From the NCBI GenBank assembly GCA_035934235.1, contig DASYYB010000025.1, positions 1 through 64,000 of the forward strand: a stretch of DNA of 64,000 nt, read 5' to 3'. This DNA is from REEB95 sp035934235. GTDB taxonomy: Bacteria > Pseudomonadota > Alphaproteobacteria > ATCC43930 > CGMCC-115725. Of this stretch, positions 18,366 through 27,789 are shown one piece after another. The notes under the pieces were generated by a model. That model made no database searches, was not told the DNA's origin, and saw only the letters and a list, made by a program, of their open reading frames with translations. Made by a program: the position numbers and the translations under genes. Numbering within the stretch: the stretch's first letter is position 1; the number at the start of each line of letters is the position of its first letter.

Positions 18366-18452
18366 GGATGTCGCCAGTAGATCATAGACTGTCACTCGGC
18401 TCAAACCGGCCGACACGCATACGGGTCGCCGCGCCGCGTTTCCCCGGTCGAG

Positions 18453-19943
18453 CTAGGCGGCGGCCGTCGTGCCGCGATGCAGCGCCCGATGCAGGGCGCG
18501 GCCAAGATCATCCTGGCGGTACGGCTTTTGGAGGAACTCGCCCGGAGTGCTGCCCTCGGTGTGCGCCGACGAGGTGTATCCGGAAACGAAGAGCACCCGG
18601 ATGTCGGGTCGCAATTGGAGCGCGCGGCGGGCCAGTTCGAGCCCGTTCATGCCGCCGGGCATCGCGATGTCCGTGAAGAGCAGGTCGATCGCGTCGTCGC
18701 GGCCAAGGATATCGAGCGCAGCTTTGGCGTTGTCGGCCTCAAGGACGTGGTGACCAAACTCGCCGAGACGCGCCACGGTAATGTTGCGAACGTCGGGATC
18801 GTCTTCCACGACCAGAACCGTGCGGGCGGCGCGGGCTTTGCTTTCGTCGCGGCGATCGACGGGGGCGGCCGTCTTGCTGCCGGCCGCGGCCGCGCGCGGC
18901 AGGAGCAGTCGCGTCTGCATCGTGCCGTCCGGCCCGTCCAGTGCCAAGCGTCCGCCCGACGCCTCGACGACGCTGCGCACCATCGCCAACATTTCGTTGC
19001 CGCGGCCTTCCGGCGGCGGACTGACGGGGCCCGACGCCGCGCCGCTGACGGAAATCACCACCGCATCGCGCCCGAAACTGTTGCCGTTTCGCGGATCGCG
19101 CGCCGGCAGGTTGCTGGCTTCGATCACCAGGCGACCGCCTTCTGGCATGGCCTGCCGCGCGTGAATGGCCAGGTTGACCAACGCCAGCTCAAGCTGATCG
19201 GGGCTGGCTTCGATCGGCCACAATTCGGACACGACATTGGTTTCGACCGCGATATCGGCGCCGAGGACGAAGCGCAGCACCTGGGTCACGCGCGTCAGCA
19301 TGCCGCCAACGTCGATCGCATCGGCCGCGACGCGGTCGGGGCGCGCGAACCCCGTGAGTTGCGTCAACAGGCTGGTCCCATTGAGCGCGGCGCTTAACGC
19401 GATGTGCGCGCGATCGAAGTCCTTACTGGTGCCGTCGAGCGAACGCGTCATCAGGTCAAGATTCCACATGATGACGGTCAACAGATTGTTGAGCTCGTGC
19501 GCAACGGTACTGGTGATGCGGCCCACCGCTGCCATGCGCTGCGCCTGGCTCAGTTGGCGTTGCATCGACGCGCGTTCGGTGATGTCGAGCGCGATACCCT
19601 GGACGCGCGACGGACGGCCGCGTTGGTCGCCGATCACCACGGCGTGTTCGGCGAAAATCCGCTCGCTGTCGTCGGCGGCACGCCAGCGATAGTCGACGGC
19701 GAACGAGCCGGTGATGGCGATTTGTTCGGCACGCGCGATGAGCCCCGGCAGATCGGCGGGGTGAACGCGCGACATCCACAGACCCGGGTTGCTGACGAAA
19801 TCAGCCGGTTGATAACCGAGCGAATGCGCCAAGGCCTCGCTGACGATACGCGGCCCGGCAAGCCGGGCATCGGCGTCGGCCGTATAGAGCGCCACCGGCA
19901 CGGCGGCGGCGATCAGTGTGAACCACTCGGCATTATCCGTCAT
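18453..19943 (-). CDS. PAS hybrid sensor kinase with degenerate ATP-binding domain
   Basis: A 496-residue soluble protein with a PAS domain (about 8-125), HisKA with the H-box VAHELNNLL (His149), an HATPase-like domain (about 245-350) and a receiver with Asp425 in LLFTDIAMPG. The ATPase domain has lost its signatures. The N-box reads VNLAIHARQAM with His261 where the essential second Asn should be. The G1 box D-x-G-x-G is SGAASGPVS, and the G2 box is GRGNEMLAM. Autophosphorylation is therefore doubtful, although His149 and the receiver look intact. Confidence 0.82.
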   Translation of the reverse strand: MTDNAEWFTLIAAAVPVALYTADADARLAGPRIVSEALAHSLGYQPADFVSNPGLWMSRVHPADLPGLIARAEQIAITGSFAVDYRWRAADDSERIFAEHAVVIGDQRGRPSRVQGIALDITERASMQRQLSQAQRMAAVGRITSTVAHELNNLLTVIMWNLDLMTRSLDGTSKDFDRAHIALSAALNGTSLLTQLTGFARPDRVAADAIDVGGMLTRVTQVLRFVLGADIAVETNVVSELWPIEASPDQLELALVNLAIHARQAMPEGGRLVIEASNLPARDPRNGNSFGRDAVVISVSGAASGPVSPPPEGRGNEMLAMVRSVVEASGGRLALDGPDGTMQTRLLLPRAAAAGSKTAAPVDRRDESKARAARTVLVVEDDPDVRNITVARLGEFGHHVLEADNAKAALDILGRDDAIDLLFTDIAMPGGMNGLELARRALQLRPDIRVLFVSGYTSSAHTEGSTPGEFLQKPYRQDDLGRALHRALHRGTTAAA

Positions 19944-20406
19944 TGGTCGCCGACACTGTCCTTATCCTTTGCGCGCTCGTTGCGCGCCGGCCTTGCGTTC
20001 CAAAAATAATCCGGCAAGGCCCTATCACTGTAACCCAATCGAAATGCGATGCCGCCGTTGGCGTATCCCAGCCACGCGCGGCGTCGCGCCACGGTATCGC
20101 CGGGTCGGTCGGCCCAAGTAGGTCGTAATTCCTGGCCTATTCCGGCGGTGCCAAACAATCATCCCCCGGCACCATGCGTCAGCCAACCGCGCTGGAGTTT
20201 AAACGCCGCCTTGGCACCGGCTCATCGGGGAAAACCTGATTTCATAGCGGGAAAACCCGCATAATCGCCGGACTCAACGAGGCTTTCCGGGCCTTGTGGC
20301 TGGCGCGGTTTAACCTTGCGCGCGCGCGAGCCTATAGTGTCACCTCTGCCCCTCCCGGCGACGGTGCCGGCAGGTGGTGTGGCGCCAGTGAGGCTCGAGT
20401 GAGACG
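19944..20406. other. intergenic region between divergent two-component genes
   Basis: 463 bp between the hybrid kinase (minus) and the LuxR-type regulator (plus). I see no credible coding sequence, no long inverted repeat and no clear sigma-70 promoter. It must hold the promoters of both flanking genes. Confidence 0.6.
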
Positions 20407-21060
20407 ATGAATCCCATCCGCATCCTGCTGTGCGACGACCATCTGCTCATTCGCGCCAGCCTGAAATCCCTGATTGGCGAGTTTCCCAGCATCCAAGTCG
20501 TCGGCGAGGCTGGCGATGGACGCGAGGCGCTGGAGCACGCCGGCAAGTTACAGCCCCACGTCGTGCTGATGGATATCGCAATGCCCGGTCTCAACGGGCT
20601 CGAGGCGACCCGCCGGCTGGTCAAAGATTATCCACAGGTGCGAGTCGTGATGCTGTCCATGCATGCGGATGAGAGCCACGTGCTTCAGGCCCTTCGGGCC
20701 GGCGCGTCAGGATATGTCCTCAAAGGATCGGCACCGCGCGAGCTTGAAATGGCGATCGAGGCCGTGGCACGGGGCGAAATCTTCCTGAGTCCGGCGATTT
20801 CGAAGCACGTGATCGACGTTTATCTCAATCGCGCCGAGGGTCAGACCAATTCGCTCGACCTTTTGACACCGCGCCAGCGTGAAATCCTTCAGTTGATCGC
20901 CGAAGGCAAATCGTCCAAGCAGATCGCACAGTTGCTGGACGCTAGTGTGAAGACGATCGAATCGCATCGCGCAAGCCTCATGGAACGGCTCGATATTCAC
21001 GATGTCGCCGGCCTGGTGCGCTATGCGATTCGTCACGGCTTGGTTTCACCCGAGAAATAA
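20407..21060 (+). CDS. NarL/FixJ-family response regulator
   Basis: A 217-residue regulator. The N-terminal receiver has LLCDDH and the phosphoacceptor Asp56 in VLMDIAMPG, with a switch Lys in YVLKGSAP. The C-terminal LuxR-type helix-turn-helix (about 150-210) contains LTPRQREILQLIAEGKSSKQ and SVKTIESHRASLMERL. It is divergent from the degenerate hybrid kinase, and a functional link is possible but not shown. Confidence 0.9.
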   Translation: MNPIRILLCDDHLLIRASLKSLIGEFPSIQVVGEAGDGREALEHAGKLQPHVVLMDIAMPGLNGLEATRRLVKDYPQVRVVMLSMHADESHVLQALRAGASGYVLKGSAPRELEMAIEAVARGEIFLSPAISKHVIDVYLNRAEGQTNSLDLLTPRQREILQLIAEGKSSKQIAQLLDASVKTIESHRASLMERLDIHDVAGLVRYAIRHGLVSPEK

Positions 21061-21328
21061 GCCGTATTTCGCGGGGTCTTCCCCGCCGCCCAAACGTCCC
21101 GTCTCAGTAGATTCCGCAGCCCCCCTCAGGGAGTGGCGGATTGACCCTTTTGGGCGCGCATCGCACAGTTTGTGCGGAACCGGAGGCTCGTACCCGACCG
21201 TCATCGTCGGCGGTCACGAACAAGAAAAAACGCCGCCCAGACGATCGCAATCGCTTGGGTCGATGGGCGTGCCTCCAATTCCCGGCGCCAGGGCCGTGCC
21301 GTGGCAGGACGCGGCGAGGGGGCTCGCA

Positions 21329-21565
21329 ATGACGAACTTGGTTCAGTACCGGTGCTATTTCCTCGATTCGACGGGTTCAATCGGGTCCGACGAAATGATC
21401 GAATGCCGGGAGGAACAGGATGCTGTCGAAACGGCCCGTGACATGCTTGAGCATCGGCCGCATTACCACGGCATCGAATTGTGGCGTGGCGCCCGCCGCG
21501 TTCACATGGAAGTCAGGCTGCCCGACATTCCGACATTCACGATCCGGACGGCACACGGTCTCTGA
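21329..21565 (+). CDS. 78-aa small conserved-looking protein
   Basis: Starts MTNLVQYRCYFLDSTGSIGS at an ATG preceded by GGCGAGGGGG. The remainder contains IECREEQDAVETARDMLEHR and GIELWRGARRVHMEV. Short alphaproteobacterial proteins with this Tyr-rich start and a GIELWxGxRRV ending are familiar as hypothetical proteins; no function is known to me. First of three small same-strand genes. Confidence 0.65.
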   Translation: MTNLVQYRCYFLDSTGSIGSDEMIECREEQDAVETARDMLEHRPHYHGIELWRGARRVHMEVRLPDIPTFTIRTAHGL

Positions 21566-21604
21566 ACCTCTGCGGCATTTGCCGAGCAGGAGGATAGATC
21601 GACC

Positions 21605-21880
21605 ATGGATACGATCCGCGACGATTTACGCATACGCTTGTTAGCCGTTCCACACGACTTTGGCTCGCCGGCTTTGCCGGTCGACGACATCGAAATCGCC
21701 CGCCAGCGGATGCGGCATCTGGCGCCCTGGAACGTCGAGCCGTTGCCGTTGATGCATTCGGTCGACGGTGTACCAATGCCTCCGCCGAGTGCGGAAGTAC
21801 GCGAGCGCCGCCGTCAGCTCGCCCTCCAGATTCTCGCCGTGCAGATGTGGCACGCCTCGGCGACGAGTGCCCTGCAATGA
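21605..21880 (+). CDS. 91-aa hypothetical protein
   Basis: A 91-residue protein beginning MDTIRDDLRIRLLAVPHDFG, with AGGAGG 12 bases upstream. The middle is Pro-rich (WNVEPLPLMHSVDGVPMPPP). No domain recognised. The stop codon overlaps the next ATG in ATGA, so the two are translationally coupled. Confidence 0.55.
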   Translation: MDTIRDDLRIRLLAVPHDFGSPALPVDDIEIARQRMRHLAPWNVEPLPLMHSVDGVPMPPPSAEVRERRRQLALQILAVQMWHASATSALQ

Positions 21881-22134
21881 AGACCGGTGAAATGAAAGCC
21901 AACGAGCATTGGGGGCATCGCTTGTTTCTCCGCCGACGGCTCGACGGCAGCATCGAGGACGACATGGTCCTGCACAACTTCGTCGTCGATCTGATCATTT
22001 TCGTCGGTGAAGCCTTGCTGTCGGCGGTATGCCTGCGCATCGCGGCGGCCGACGGCAACATGACCTTCCTCATGCTCGGCATTCTGGCGGCGACCGCGGC
22101 CGCGCTTCCGCTGCGAGATTGGCTGCGCGGCTGA
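21877..22134 (+). CDS. 85-aa small membrane protein
   Basis: Starts MKTGEMKANEHWGHRLF, overlapping the previous stop by four bases. Two hydrophobic segments follow: NFVVDLIIFVGEALLSAVCL and MTFLMLGILAATAAALP. No family recognised. It is likely co-translated with the 91-aa gene and converges on the CHAD-domain gene. Confidence 0.55.
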   Translation: MKTGEMKANEHWGHRLFLRRRLDGSIEDDMVLHNFVVDLIIFVGEALLSAVCLRIAAADGNMTFLMLGILAATAAALPLRDWLRG

Positions 22135-22149
22135 TCGCCCGCGTCGGGT

Positions 22150-23727
22150 TCACGCCTTCGCCGGCCGGCGCCAGAAAGGCTCGGCCTTCTTCAGCCGCTT
22201 GAGCCCTTTCTTCAGGGCGGGTTCGCACTCGAGTGCGACATGGGCGCACCACCCCTGCACCAAGGCGTCGGCGCGGATCAGCGCCTGCGACGGCCGCCGC
22301 TGCACCAAATTCCGCAACAGCGTCTCGGACGATGCGATATCGTTGAGCAGGCCGAGGCCGTCTTGCAGGGTCTCCACGTGCTTGACATAGCGGCGGACCG
22401 CCTTGTCCGCATAGATCGACGCAAATGAATCGGCGGCGTAGCGAATTTTCTTGAGCGCGATGCGCAACCGATGGCGGCCGACGGTGCCGAGCCGGTCGAA
22501 ATTACGTGCGCGGCTGCGCGCCTTGCGATAGCGCCGCTCCAGTACCGCGTCGGCGAGCTTGCCGACGACCGAAACCTGCAGGATCGACGTCTCCAGCGCA
22601 CCCGGCCGCCGCCAGGCGCGCGTTTCGATCCATCCCATCAAGCCGAGCGTGAACTGCGTATAGCGCCGGGTCGCGAGCACGTCGCGCAGGGCGTCGTACG
22701 CGCGGCGACGTTCGCGTTCGGTGGCGCGCGCGAGCGCGGCGAGATCGCGATCGTCGACCATGCCGATACGCACGCGCCGGATCAGGCCATTGACGACATC
22801 CCAGTTGCGCGCGCGCCCAAGTGCGCTTGCCAGCCATTTGACCTCGCCGCGCACCCAGCTGCGCTCCGCTTCCGGCAGCATTGACCGGAATAATGCGAGC
22901 GCGACGCGCAAGCGGCGGAGCGCGACACGCATCTGGTGGACGCCTTCTTCCTTGCCGGTGCGTGCCGCCGGTTCGTTTGCCAACAGATGCGCCAGGCACC
23001 GCCGTAGGATGACGGCCAGCGCGTCCTCGGCCGCCATTCCGCGATGCAGATCGACCGCGCCGAATCGCGACGTCGCCGACGCGTCGCGCGGCTCCGCGCG
23101 CTGGGCCAAGGCGTAGCCGCGGGCCGCCTTGCTGCGCAACTCGACGCGCAGCGGCGCTTCGTCGGCGAGCGCATTGGCAAGCGTGAAGACGGCGCGCGGC
23201 GTCCCCTGTTGCAGTTCGAGCTCGATCTCCGAGACCGGCAGTTTGCGGCCGCCGCGAGTTCGGATTTCGCCTTCGTCGAAGGAGAGCGCGACCGCCGCGC
23301 CGTCCGGTTCGAGCACGGCACGGCTGCGCCACAGCCGGCAAGTGAACACCGGCTTCAGCGGCTCGTTTTCCAGTTTGCCGATGCCGTCGACGTTGGCGAG
23401 CGGTTTTAGATCCGGAACCGGACGCGCCAGCGGCGTCTGCCACATCGGCCGCTCACCGCTCGCCGCGGCGGAGCCTGGCATGGCTTCGAGGGTTTCGAGC
23501 ACGCGGCGGCCTTCGCGCCGCACCGACAACGCCAACGTTCGGCGCTGCAACTCGTTTTTGCGCGTGTCGTAATAGGTGCTGGTGATCCGCCGTTGGGTCA
23601 GGTGGCCGCCGCGCAGCAGGCCGCTGCGCTTCAGTCGCGCGGCGTCTTCCGGCGCCACGACGAGTGCCAGCGCATAACGCATTTCGGCGGCGGTGACAGC
23701 CGGAGCGGGTGCCTTGTTTTCGGCCAT
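22150..23727 (-). CDS. CYTH-CHAD domain protein (inorganic triphosphatase-like, motif degenerate)
   Basis: A 525-residue protein with an N-terminal CYTH-like domain (about 12-215) and a C-terminal CHAD helical domain (about 235-500). The CHAD part has conserved basic helices such as GVHQMRVALRRLRVALALF and LRIALKKIRYAADSF, which bind polyphosphate in characterised proteins. The CYTH signature E-x-E-x-K at the start of strand 1 reads EMRYA here (Glu15 only), so triphosphatase activity is doubtful. The ATG at 23727 is chosen because sequence further upstream is antisense to the aldo/keto reductase gene. Polyphosphate genes ppk1 and ppx lie 6 kb away. Confidence 0.85.
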   Translation of the reverse strand: MAENKAPAPAVTAAEMRYALALVVAPEDAARLKRSGLLRGGHLTQRRITSTYYDTRKNELQRRTLALSVRREGRRVLETLEAMPGSAAASGERPMWQTPLARPVPDLKPLANVDGIGKLENEPLKPVFTCRLWRSRAVLEPDGAAVALSFDEGEIRTRGGRKLPVSEIELELQQGTPRAVFTLANALADEAPLRVELRSKAARGYALAQRAEPRDASATSRFGAVDLHRGMAAEDALAVILRRCLAHLLANEPAARTGKEEGVHQMRVALRRLRVALALFRSMLPEAERSWVRGEVKWLASALGRARNWDVVNGLIRRVRIGMVDDRDLAALARATERERRRAYDALRDVLATRRYTQFTLGLMGWIETRAWRRPGALETSILQVSVVGKLADAVLERRYRKARSRARNFDRLGTVGRHRLRIALKKIRYAADSFASIYADKAVRRYVKHVETLQDGLGLLNDIASSETLLRNLVQRRPSQALIRADALVQGWCAHVALECEPALKKGLKRLKKAEPFWRRPAKA

Positions 23728-23847
23728 GGAACTAGCTTCGCGTGCCGAATCGGGTCTGGCAAGTAGGGCGTTTTTCCTTATAATTTGCGCACTCGATTGC
23801 GCGTGCCGTCGGCGGCAGCGCTCCGAAAAAATCAACGGGAGATGGCC

Positions 23848-24825
23848 ATGAAACGCCGGAAGCTCGGCTCGCTCGAAGTGTCGTGTATCGGCCTCGGCTG
23901 CATGAGCATGACGCCGATCTATGGCCAGCCCGATCCCGACGAGGCTATCGCCACCATCCACCGTGCGGTCGAGCTCGGCGTCGATCTGATCGATACGTCG
24001 GACGTCTACGGCGGCGGCAAGAACGAAGAGCTGGTCGGCCGCGCGATCAAAGGCCGCCGTAATAAGGTCGTATTGGCCAGCAAGTTCGGCAATTTGCAGA
24101 CGCCGGACGGCAAGCAAGCGGTGTGCGGCCGGCCCGAATACGTGATCGAGGCCTGCGAGAAGAGCCTGAAGCGGCTCGGCGAAGACGTGATCGATCTCTA
24201 TTACATCCATCGCGTCGACGCCGACGTGCCGGTCGAAGACACCGTGGGCGCGATGGTCAAGCTGAAGCAGCAAGGAAAGATCAAGCACCTTGGAATTTCC
24301 GAGGCGTCGGCGGCGACGTTGCGTCGCGCGCACAAGGCGCATCCGATTGCGGCGCTGCAAACCGAATATTCGCTATGGACGCGCGATGCCGAGGACGGGC
24401 TTTTTCAGGCCTGCGAAGAGCTCGGCGTCGGTTACGTCGCCTATAGTCCACTAGGGCGCGGATTTCTCACCGGCACGATCGGCGGCCTCGACGATCTGAA
24501 CGAGAAGGATCGCCGGCGCGCCCACCCGCGCTTCGCCGCCGAAAATCTCGCGCGCAACGTCTCGCTGCTGCCGACGATGAAGCAGCTCGCGGCCAAGGAG
24601 AATTGCACGCCGGCGCAGCTCGCGCTGGCTTGGGTGCTGTCACGCAGGCCGTTCATCGTCGCGTTGCCGGGGACCAGTCACCGCAAATGGCTCGAGCAGA
24701 ACGCCAAAGCGGCCGAGATCGCCGTTTCGCCGGCGACGCTCGCCGCGCTCGACAACGCCTTTCCCAAAGGCGCGGCCGCCGGCGCGCGCTATCCCGAGCC
24801 GCAACTCAAGCGCGTCGGCCTCTGA
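23848..24825 (+). CDS. aldo/keto reductase
   Basis: A 325-residue NADPH-dependent oxidoreductase. It starts MKRRKLGSLEVSCIGLGCMS, with GGGAGA before the ATG; another ATG two codons upstream is too close to that site. The catalytic Asp/Tyr are in DTSDVYGGGKNE, Lys in LASKFG and His in YYIHRVD. The C-terminal NADP-binding region has ALAWVLSRRPFIVALPGTS. The YYIHRVDADVPVEDTVGAM stretch places it in the AKR group often annotated YajO/YakC-like. Natural substrate unknown. Confidence 0.88.
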   Translation: MKRRKLGSLEVSCIGLGCMSMTPIYGQPDPDEAIATIHRAVELGVDLIDTSDVYGGGKNEELVGRAIKGRRNKVVLASKFGNLQTPDGKQAVCGRPEYVIEACEKSLKRLGEDVIDLYYIHRVDADVPVEDTVGAMVKLKQQGKIKHLGISEASAATLRRAHKAHPIAALQTEYSLWTRDAEDGLFQACEELGVGYVAYSPLGRGFLTGTIGGLDDLNEKDRRRAHPRFAAENLARNVSLLPTMKQLAAKENCTPAQLALAWVLSRRPFIVALPGTSHRKWLEQNAKAAEIAVSPATLAALDNAFPKGAAAGARYPEPQLKRVGL

Positions 24826-24977
24826 CGCGCGCCGCGACCCGTCATCTATATTCTGCTGCGCGAGCGGCAGGACAAGCGCGTCGTCGATCGCGGCGATGCG
24901 TGCGCCCGCTGCCGAGAATGTCTCCCCGGTCGCCGCCATGCTCCTACGCTCACTGGCGTGGCGGCCGGTTCTGGGTT

Positions 24978-26144
24978 ATGACCGACGCCTCGGGCAAAGG
25001 TGTGACGGTGGCGGCGCGAACGGCGAAGCGGCACTTGCAGGCGGCATTGGCGGCGATTTGCCTCGCGCTCGCGGCGACATCGGCCAATGCCCAAACCGCA
25101 TCGGCGCAAGCCGGTGTGTACACGGTCGCCAACGTGCCGGTTGACGCGACCGCCGCTTCGGCCGACGCCGCGCGCGAGGCGGCGCGGTTGCAAGGCGAGC
25201 ACCAAGCCTATGCCATCCTGCTGGCGCGGTTGACTCGGGCGTCGGACGCAAGCCGCTTACCGCCGGCGAGCGATGCCGCGCTCAACGATCTCGTTCAAGG
25301 TTTCGAGGTCGCCAACGAGCGCCATTCCGCCGTCCGCTATCTGGCCAACTACACGTTCCATTTCCGCCCCGACGCCGTGCGCCAGCTTCTCCGCGGCGCC
25401 GGGGTGCCGTTTGCCGAGACGCCGTCGAAGCCGCTGCTCGTCTTGCCGGTGCTCGACAGCGGCGAAGCCACGGCCTTATGGGAAGATCCGAATCCGTGGC
25501 GGGCGGCGTGGAACGCCCGCAACGCGCCCGCCGGCCTGGTGCCGCTGGTGATGCCGTTCGGCGGTGCCGAGGACATCGCGGCGATCGACGCCAAGACCGC
25601 GCTCGCCGCCGACACCGGCGCCTTGGCGGCGATTTCGCAACGCTACGACGGCGCCGATGTCCTGGTCACCCATGCGACCGTGGCGAATGGCGGCACCGCG
25701 AATGAATCCGTCGCGGTCGCCACGACGCGGTATTCGCCCGGCTCCAACACCACGCCGCAGACGTGGAACCAGGCGTACAAGCTCGGCGCCAGCGAGGACG
25801 AAGGCGCGCTCCTGTCCCGCGCGGTCGCTGGCACGGCCGCGCAAATCGAAGACGCATGGAAGGCCGCGAACATTCTCGATGCTTCCCAAGTCGCGACGCT
25901 CACGGCATCGGTGCCGATCGCGGCGCTGAACGATTGGGTTTCGGTGAGCCGTCGGCTTGGCGCCATCCCGGCGGTGCAGAAGGCCGACCTCGTGGCGATC
26001 GATCGGCAGCACGCCGAGGTCACGATCCATTACGTCGGCGATCTGACGCAGTTGCGCTTGGCGCTGGCGCAGAACAATCTCGACCTCAATGGCGATGCGC
26101 CGAACTACGTTCTCGCGCCGCACGCCGCCGGTACGCCGCACTGA
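24978..26144 (+). CDS. DUF2066 domain-containing exported protein
   Basis: A 388-residue protein with a signal peptide (AALAAICLALAATSANAQ) followed by a DUF2066 domain. Typical features are LQGEHQAYAILLARLTR and FEVANERHSAVRYLANYTFH. The function of DUF2066 is unknown. As often in alphaproteobacteria it stands directly before a CDP-alcohol phosphatidyltransferase, a PerM-type permease and hdaA, all on the same strand with gaps of 1-14 bp. Confidence 0.85.
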   Translation: MTDASGKGVTVAARTAKRHLQAALAAICLALAATSANAQTASAQAGVYTVANVPVDATAASADAAREAARLQGEHQAYAILLARLTRASDASRLPPASDAALNDLVQGFEVANERHSAVRYLANYTFHFRPDAVRQLLRGAGVPFAETPSKPLLVLPVLDSGEATALWEDPNPWRAAWNARNAPAGLVPLVMPFGGAEDIAAIDAKTALAADTGALAAISQRYDGADVLVTHATVANGGTANESVAVATTRYSPGSNTTPQTWNQAYKLGASEDEGALLSRAVAGTAAQIEDAWKAANILDASQVATLTASVPIAALNDWVSVSRRLGAIPAVQKADLVAIDRQHAEVTIHYVGDLTQLRLALAQNNLDLNGDAPNYVLAPHAAGTPH

Positions 26145-26158
26145 AACGCGACGACGCG

Positions 26159-26701
26159 ATGAACCTGCCGAACTACATATCGCTCGCGCGCCTGCTGTCG
26201 GCGCCGGTCGGCATCTGGTTCATCCTCAACGGCAACTTGGCCGATGCGTTTTGGCTGTTCCTGGTGGCGGGATTATCGGACGCAGTCGACGGGTTCGTCG
26301 CCAAGCGTTTCAACAGCCGCTCCGAACTCGGCGCGCTGCTCGACCCGATCGCCGACAAGGCGCTGATCGTCAGCATGGTGGTCACGCTCGGCCTTGCCGG
26401 ATATCTGCCGAATTGGCTGGTGATCCTGGTCGTGTTCCGCGACTTGCTGATCATCGGCGGCTTCATCCTGACGCAGTTCGCGGCCGAGCCGCTCAATTGG
26501 CGGCCGTTGATGATCAGCAAGCTCAACACGGCGTTGCAGATCCTGCTGGTCGCGTGGGTGCTCGCGCATCTCGGACTTGGGGTTGCGGATCGCCATTTCA
26601 CCGTCATCCTGATCGATGCGGTGGCGGCAACCACCGTCCTGTCGGGCGGCGTCTATCTCGTGCGTTGGATGCGCGGCTTCCCCGGCGCAGAAGAGGCGTG
26701 A
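26159..26701 (+). CDS. CDP-alcohol phosphatidyltransferase family protein
   Basis: A 180-residue inner-membrane enzyme with about five transmembrane helices. The CDP-alcohol motif is present as Asp41, Asp44-Gly45, Lys49, Gly59, Asp62 and Asp66, with Ala-Lys where Ala-Arg is more usual. It could be a PgsA-like phosphatidylglycerophosphate synthase or cardiolipin-synthase type enzyme. It starts 14 bp after the DUF2066 gene. Confidence 0.88.
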   Translation: MNLPNYISLARLLSAPVGIWFILNGNLADAFWLFLVAGLSDAVDGFVAKRFNSRSELGALLDPIADKALIVSMVVTLGLAGYLPNWLVILVVFRDLLIIGGFILTQFAAEPLNWRPLMISKLNTALQILLVAWVLAHLGLGVADRHFTVILIDAVAATTVLSGGVYLVRWMRGFPGAEEA

Positions 26702-26702
26702 C

Positions 26703-27788
26703 ATGAAACCGACGCCGCGCGCCGTCGCGCTATTCTGGGCCGCCGTCCTTCTCGTCCTGCTCTATGCAATCAACCGTCTCGGATCGGTGCTGGTGCCGTT
26801 CGTCGCCGGTTTCGGCATCGCCTATTTCCTGGTGCCGACGGTCGATCGGCTTGAACGCTGGCGCCTGTCGCGCAATCTCGCCGCGCTCGCGGTGCTCGCC
26901 GTCTTCCTGCTGGTAATCGCCCTCATCGTCTTGATGATAGCGCCGCTCGTCGAAGTGCAGGTGAGCCAGCTGGCGCGCGTCGCGCCCACGGCGATGGACC
27001 AGGGTCGCCACGTGATTCAGCAGCTGCTTCAGGTGGCGCAAGAACGGCTGTCGCCGGCCGACGTCGACAAGCTACGTGGCATGATCGGCGACTGGTCCTC
27101 GGCCGTGCTCGGCTGGGCCGCGACCGTGGCCAGGGACGTCCTCGGCAGTGGCGTGGCGCTCGCCAACATACTGTCGCTCGTGTTTATCACGCCGCTGGTG
27201 GCTTTTTACTTGATGCGTGACTGGCACGGCTTCGTCGCGCACATCGAGAGTTGGATTCCGCGCCAGCATGTCGCGACGGTGCGCGCCGAGGCGGCGATCG
27301 TGAACCAGACCCTGGCTGGCTTCATCCGCGGCCAGATCCTCGTCGGCCTCATTCTCGCAGTCTGGTACGCCGGCACGCTCAGCATCCTCGGCACCAATTT
27401 CGCGATCGTCATCGGTCTGCTGATCGGCATCCTGTCGTTCATCCCGATCATCGGCAGCGCCATCGGCTTCGTCTTGGCGATGGGCCTGACGCTGGTGCAG
27501 ACGCCGACCTGGGCGGCGGCGGGCAGCGTGCTGGTGATTTTCGCGATCGGACAGGGCGTCGAGGCCAATTTCCTTTCGCCCAAGCTGGTCGGCGACCGCG
27601 TCAATCTCCATCCGCTGTGGGTGATCTTCGCGTTGTTCGCCTTCGGCAAGCTCTTCGGGTTCCTCGGCGTGCTCCTGGCGCTGCCGGCGGCCGCGGTGGT
27701 CGGCGTGCTAGCCCGGTTTGGCATGAGCCGCTATCTGCAAAGTCCGTTTTACGATTCAGGCTCGGCCGCGCCGCGCAAGCGGGGTTAG
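26703..27788 (+). CDS. AI-2E/PerM family transporter
   Basis: A 361-residue protein with eight predicted transmembrane helices and the family region VFITPLVAFYLMRDW, followed by the conserved GILSFIPIIGSAIG. Family members are proposed exporters of signals or Na+/H+ antiporters; the substrate here is not known. It starts one base past the CDP-alcohol transferase stop. Confidence 0.85.
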   Translation: MKPTPRAVALFWAAVLLVLLYAINRLGSVLVPFVAGFGIAYFLVPTVDRLERWRLSRNLAALAVLAVFLLVIALIVLMIAPLVEVQVSQLARVAPTAMDQGRHVIQQLLQVAQERLSPADVDKLRGMIGDWSSAVLGWAATVARDVLGSGVALANILSLVFITPLVAFYLMRDWHGFVAHIESWIPRQHVATVRAEAAIVNQTLAGFIRGQILVGLILAVWYAGTLSILGTNFAIVIGLLIGILSFIPIIGSAIGFVLAMGLTLVQTPTWAAAGSVLVIFAIGQGVEANFLSPKLVGDRVNLHPLWVIFALFAFGKLFGFLGVLLALPAAAVVGVLARFGMSRYLQSPFYDSGSAAPRKRG

Positions 27789-27789
27789 C

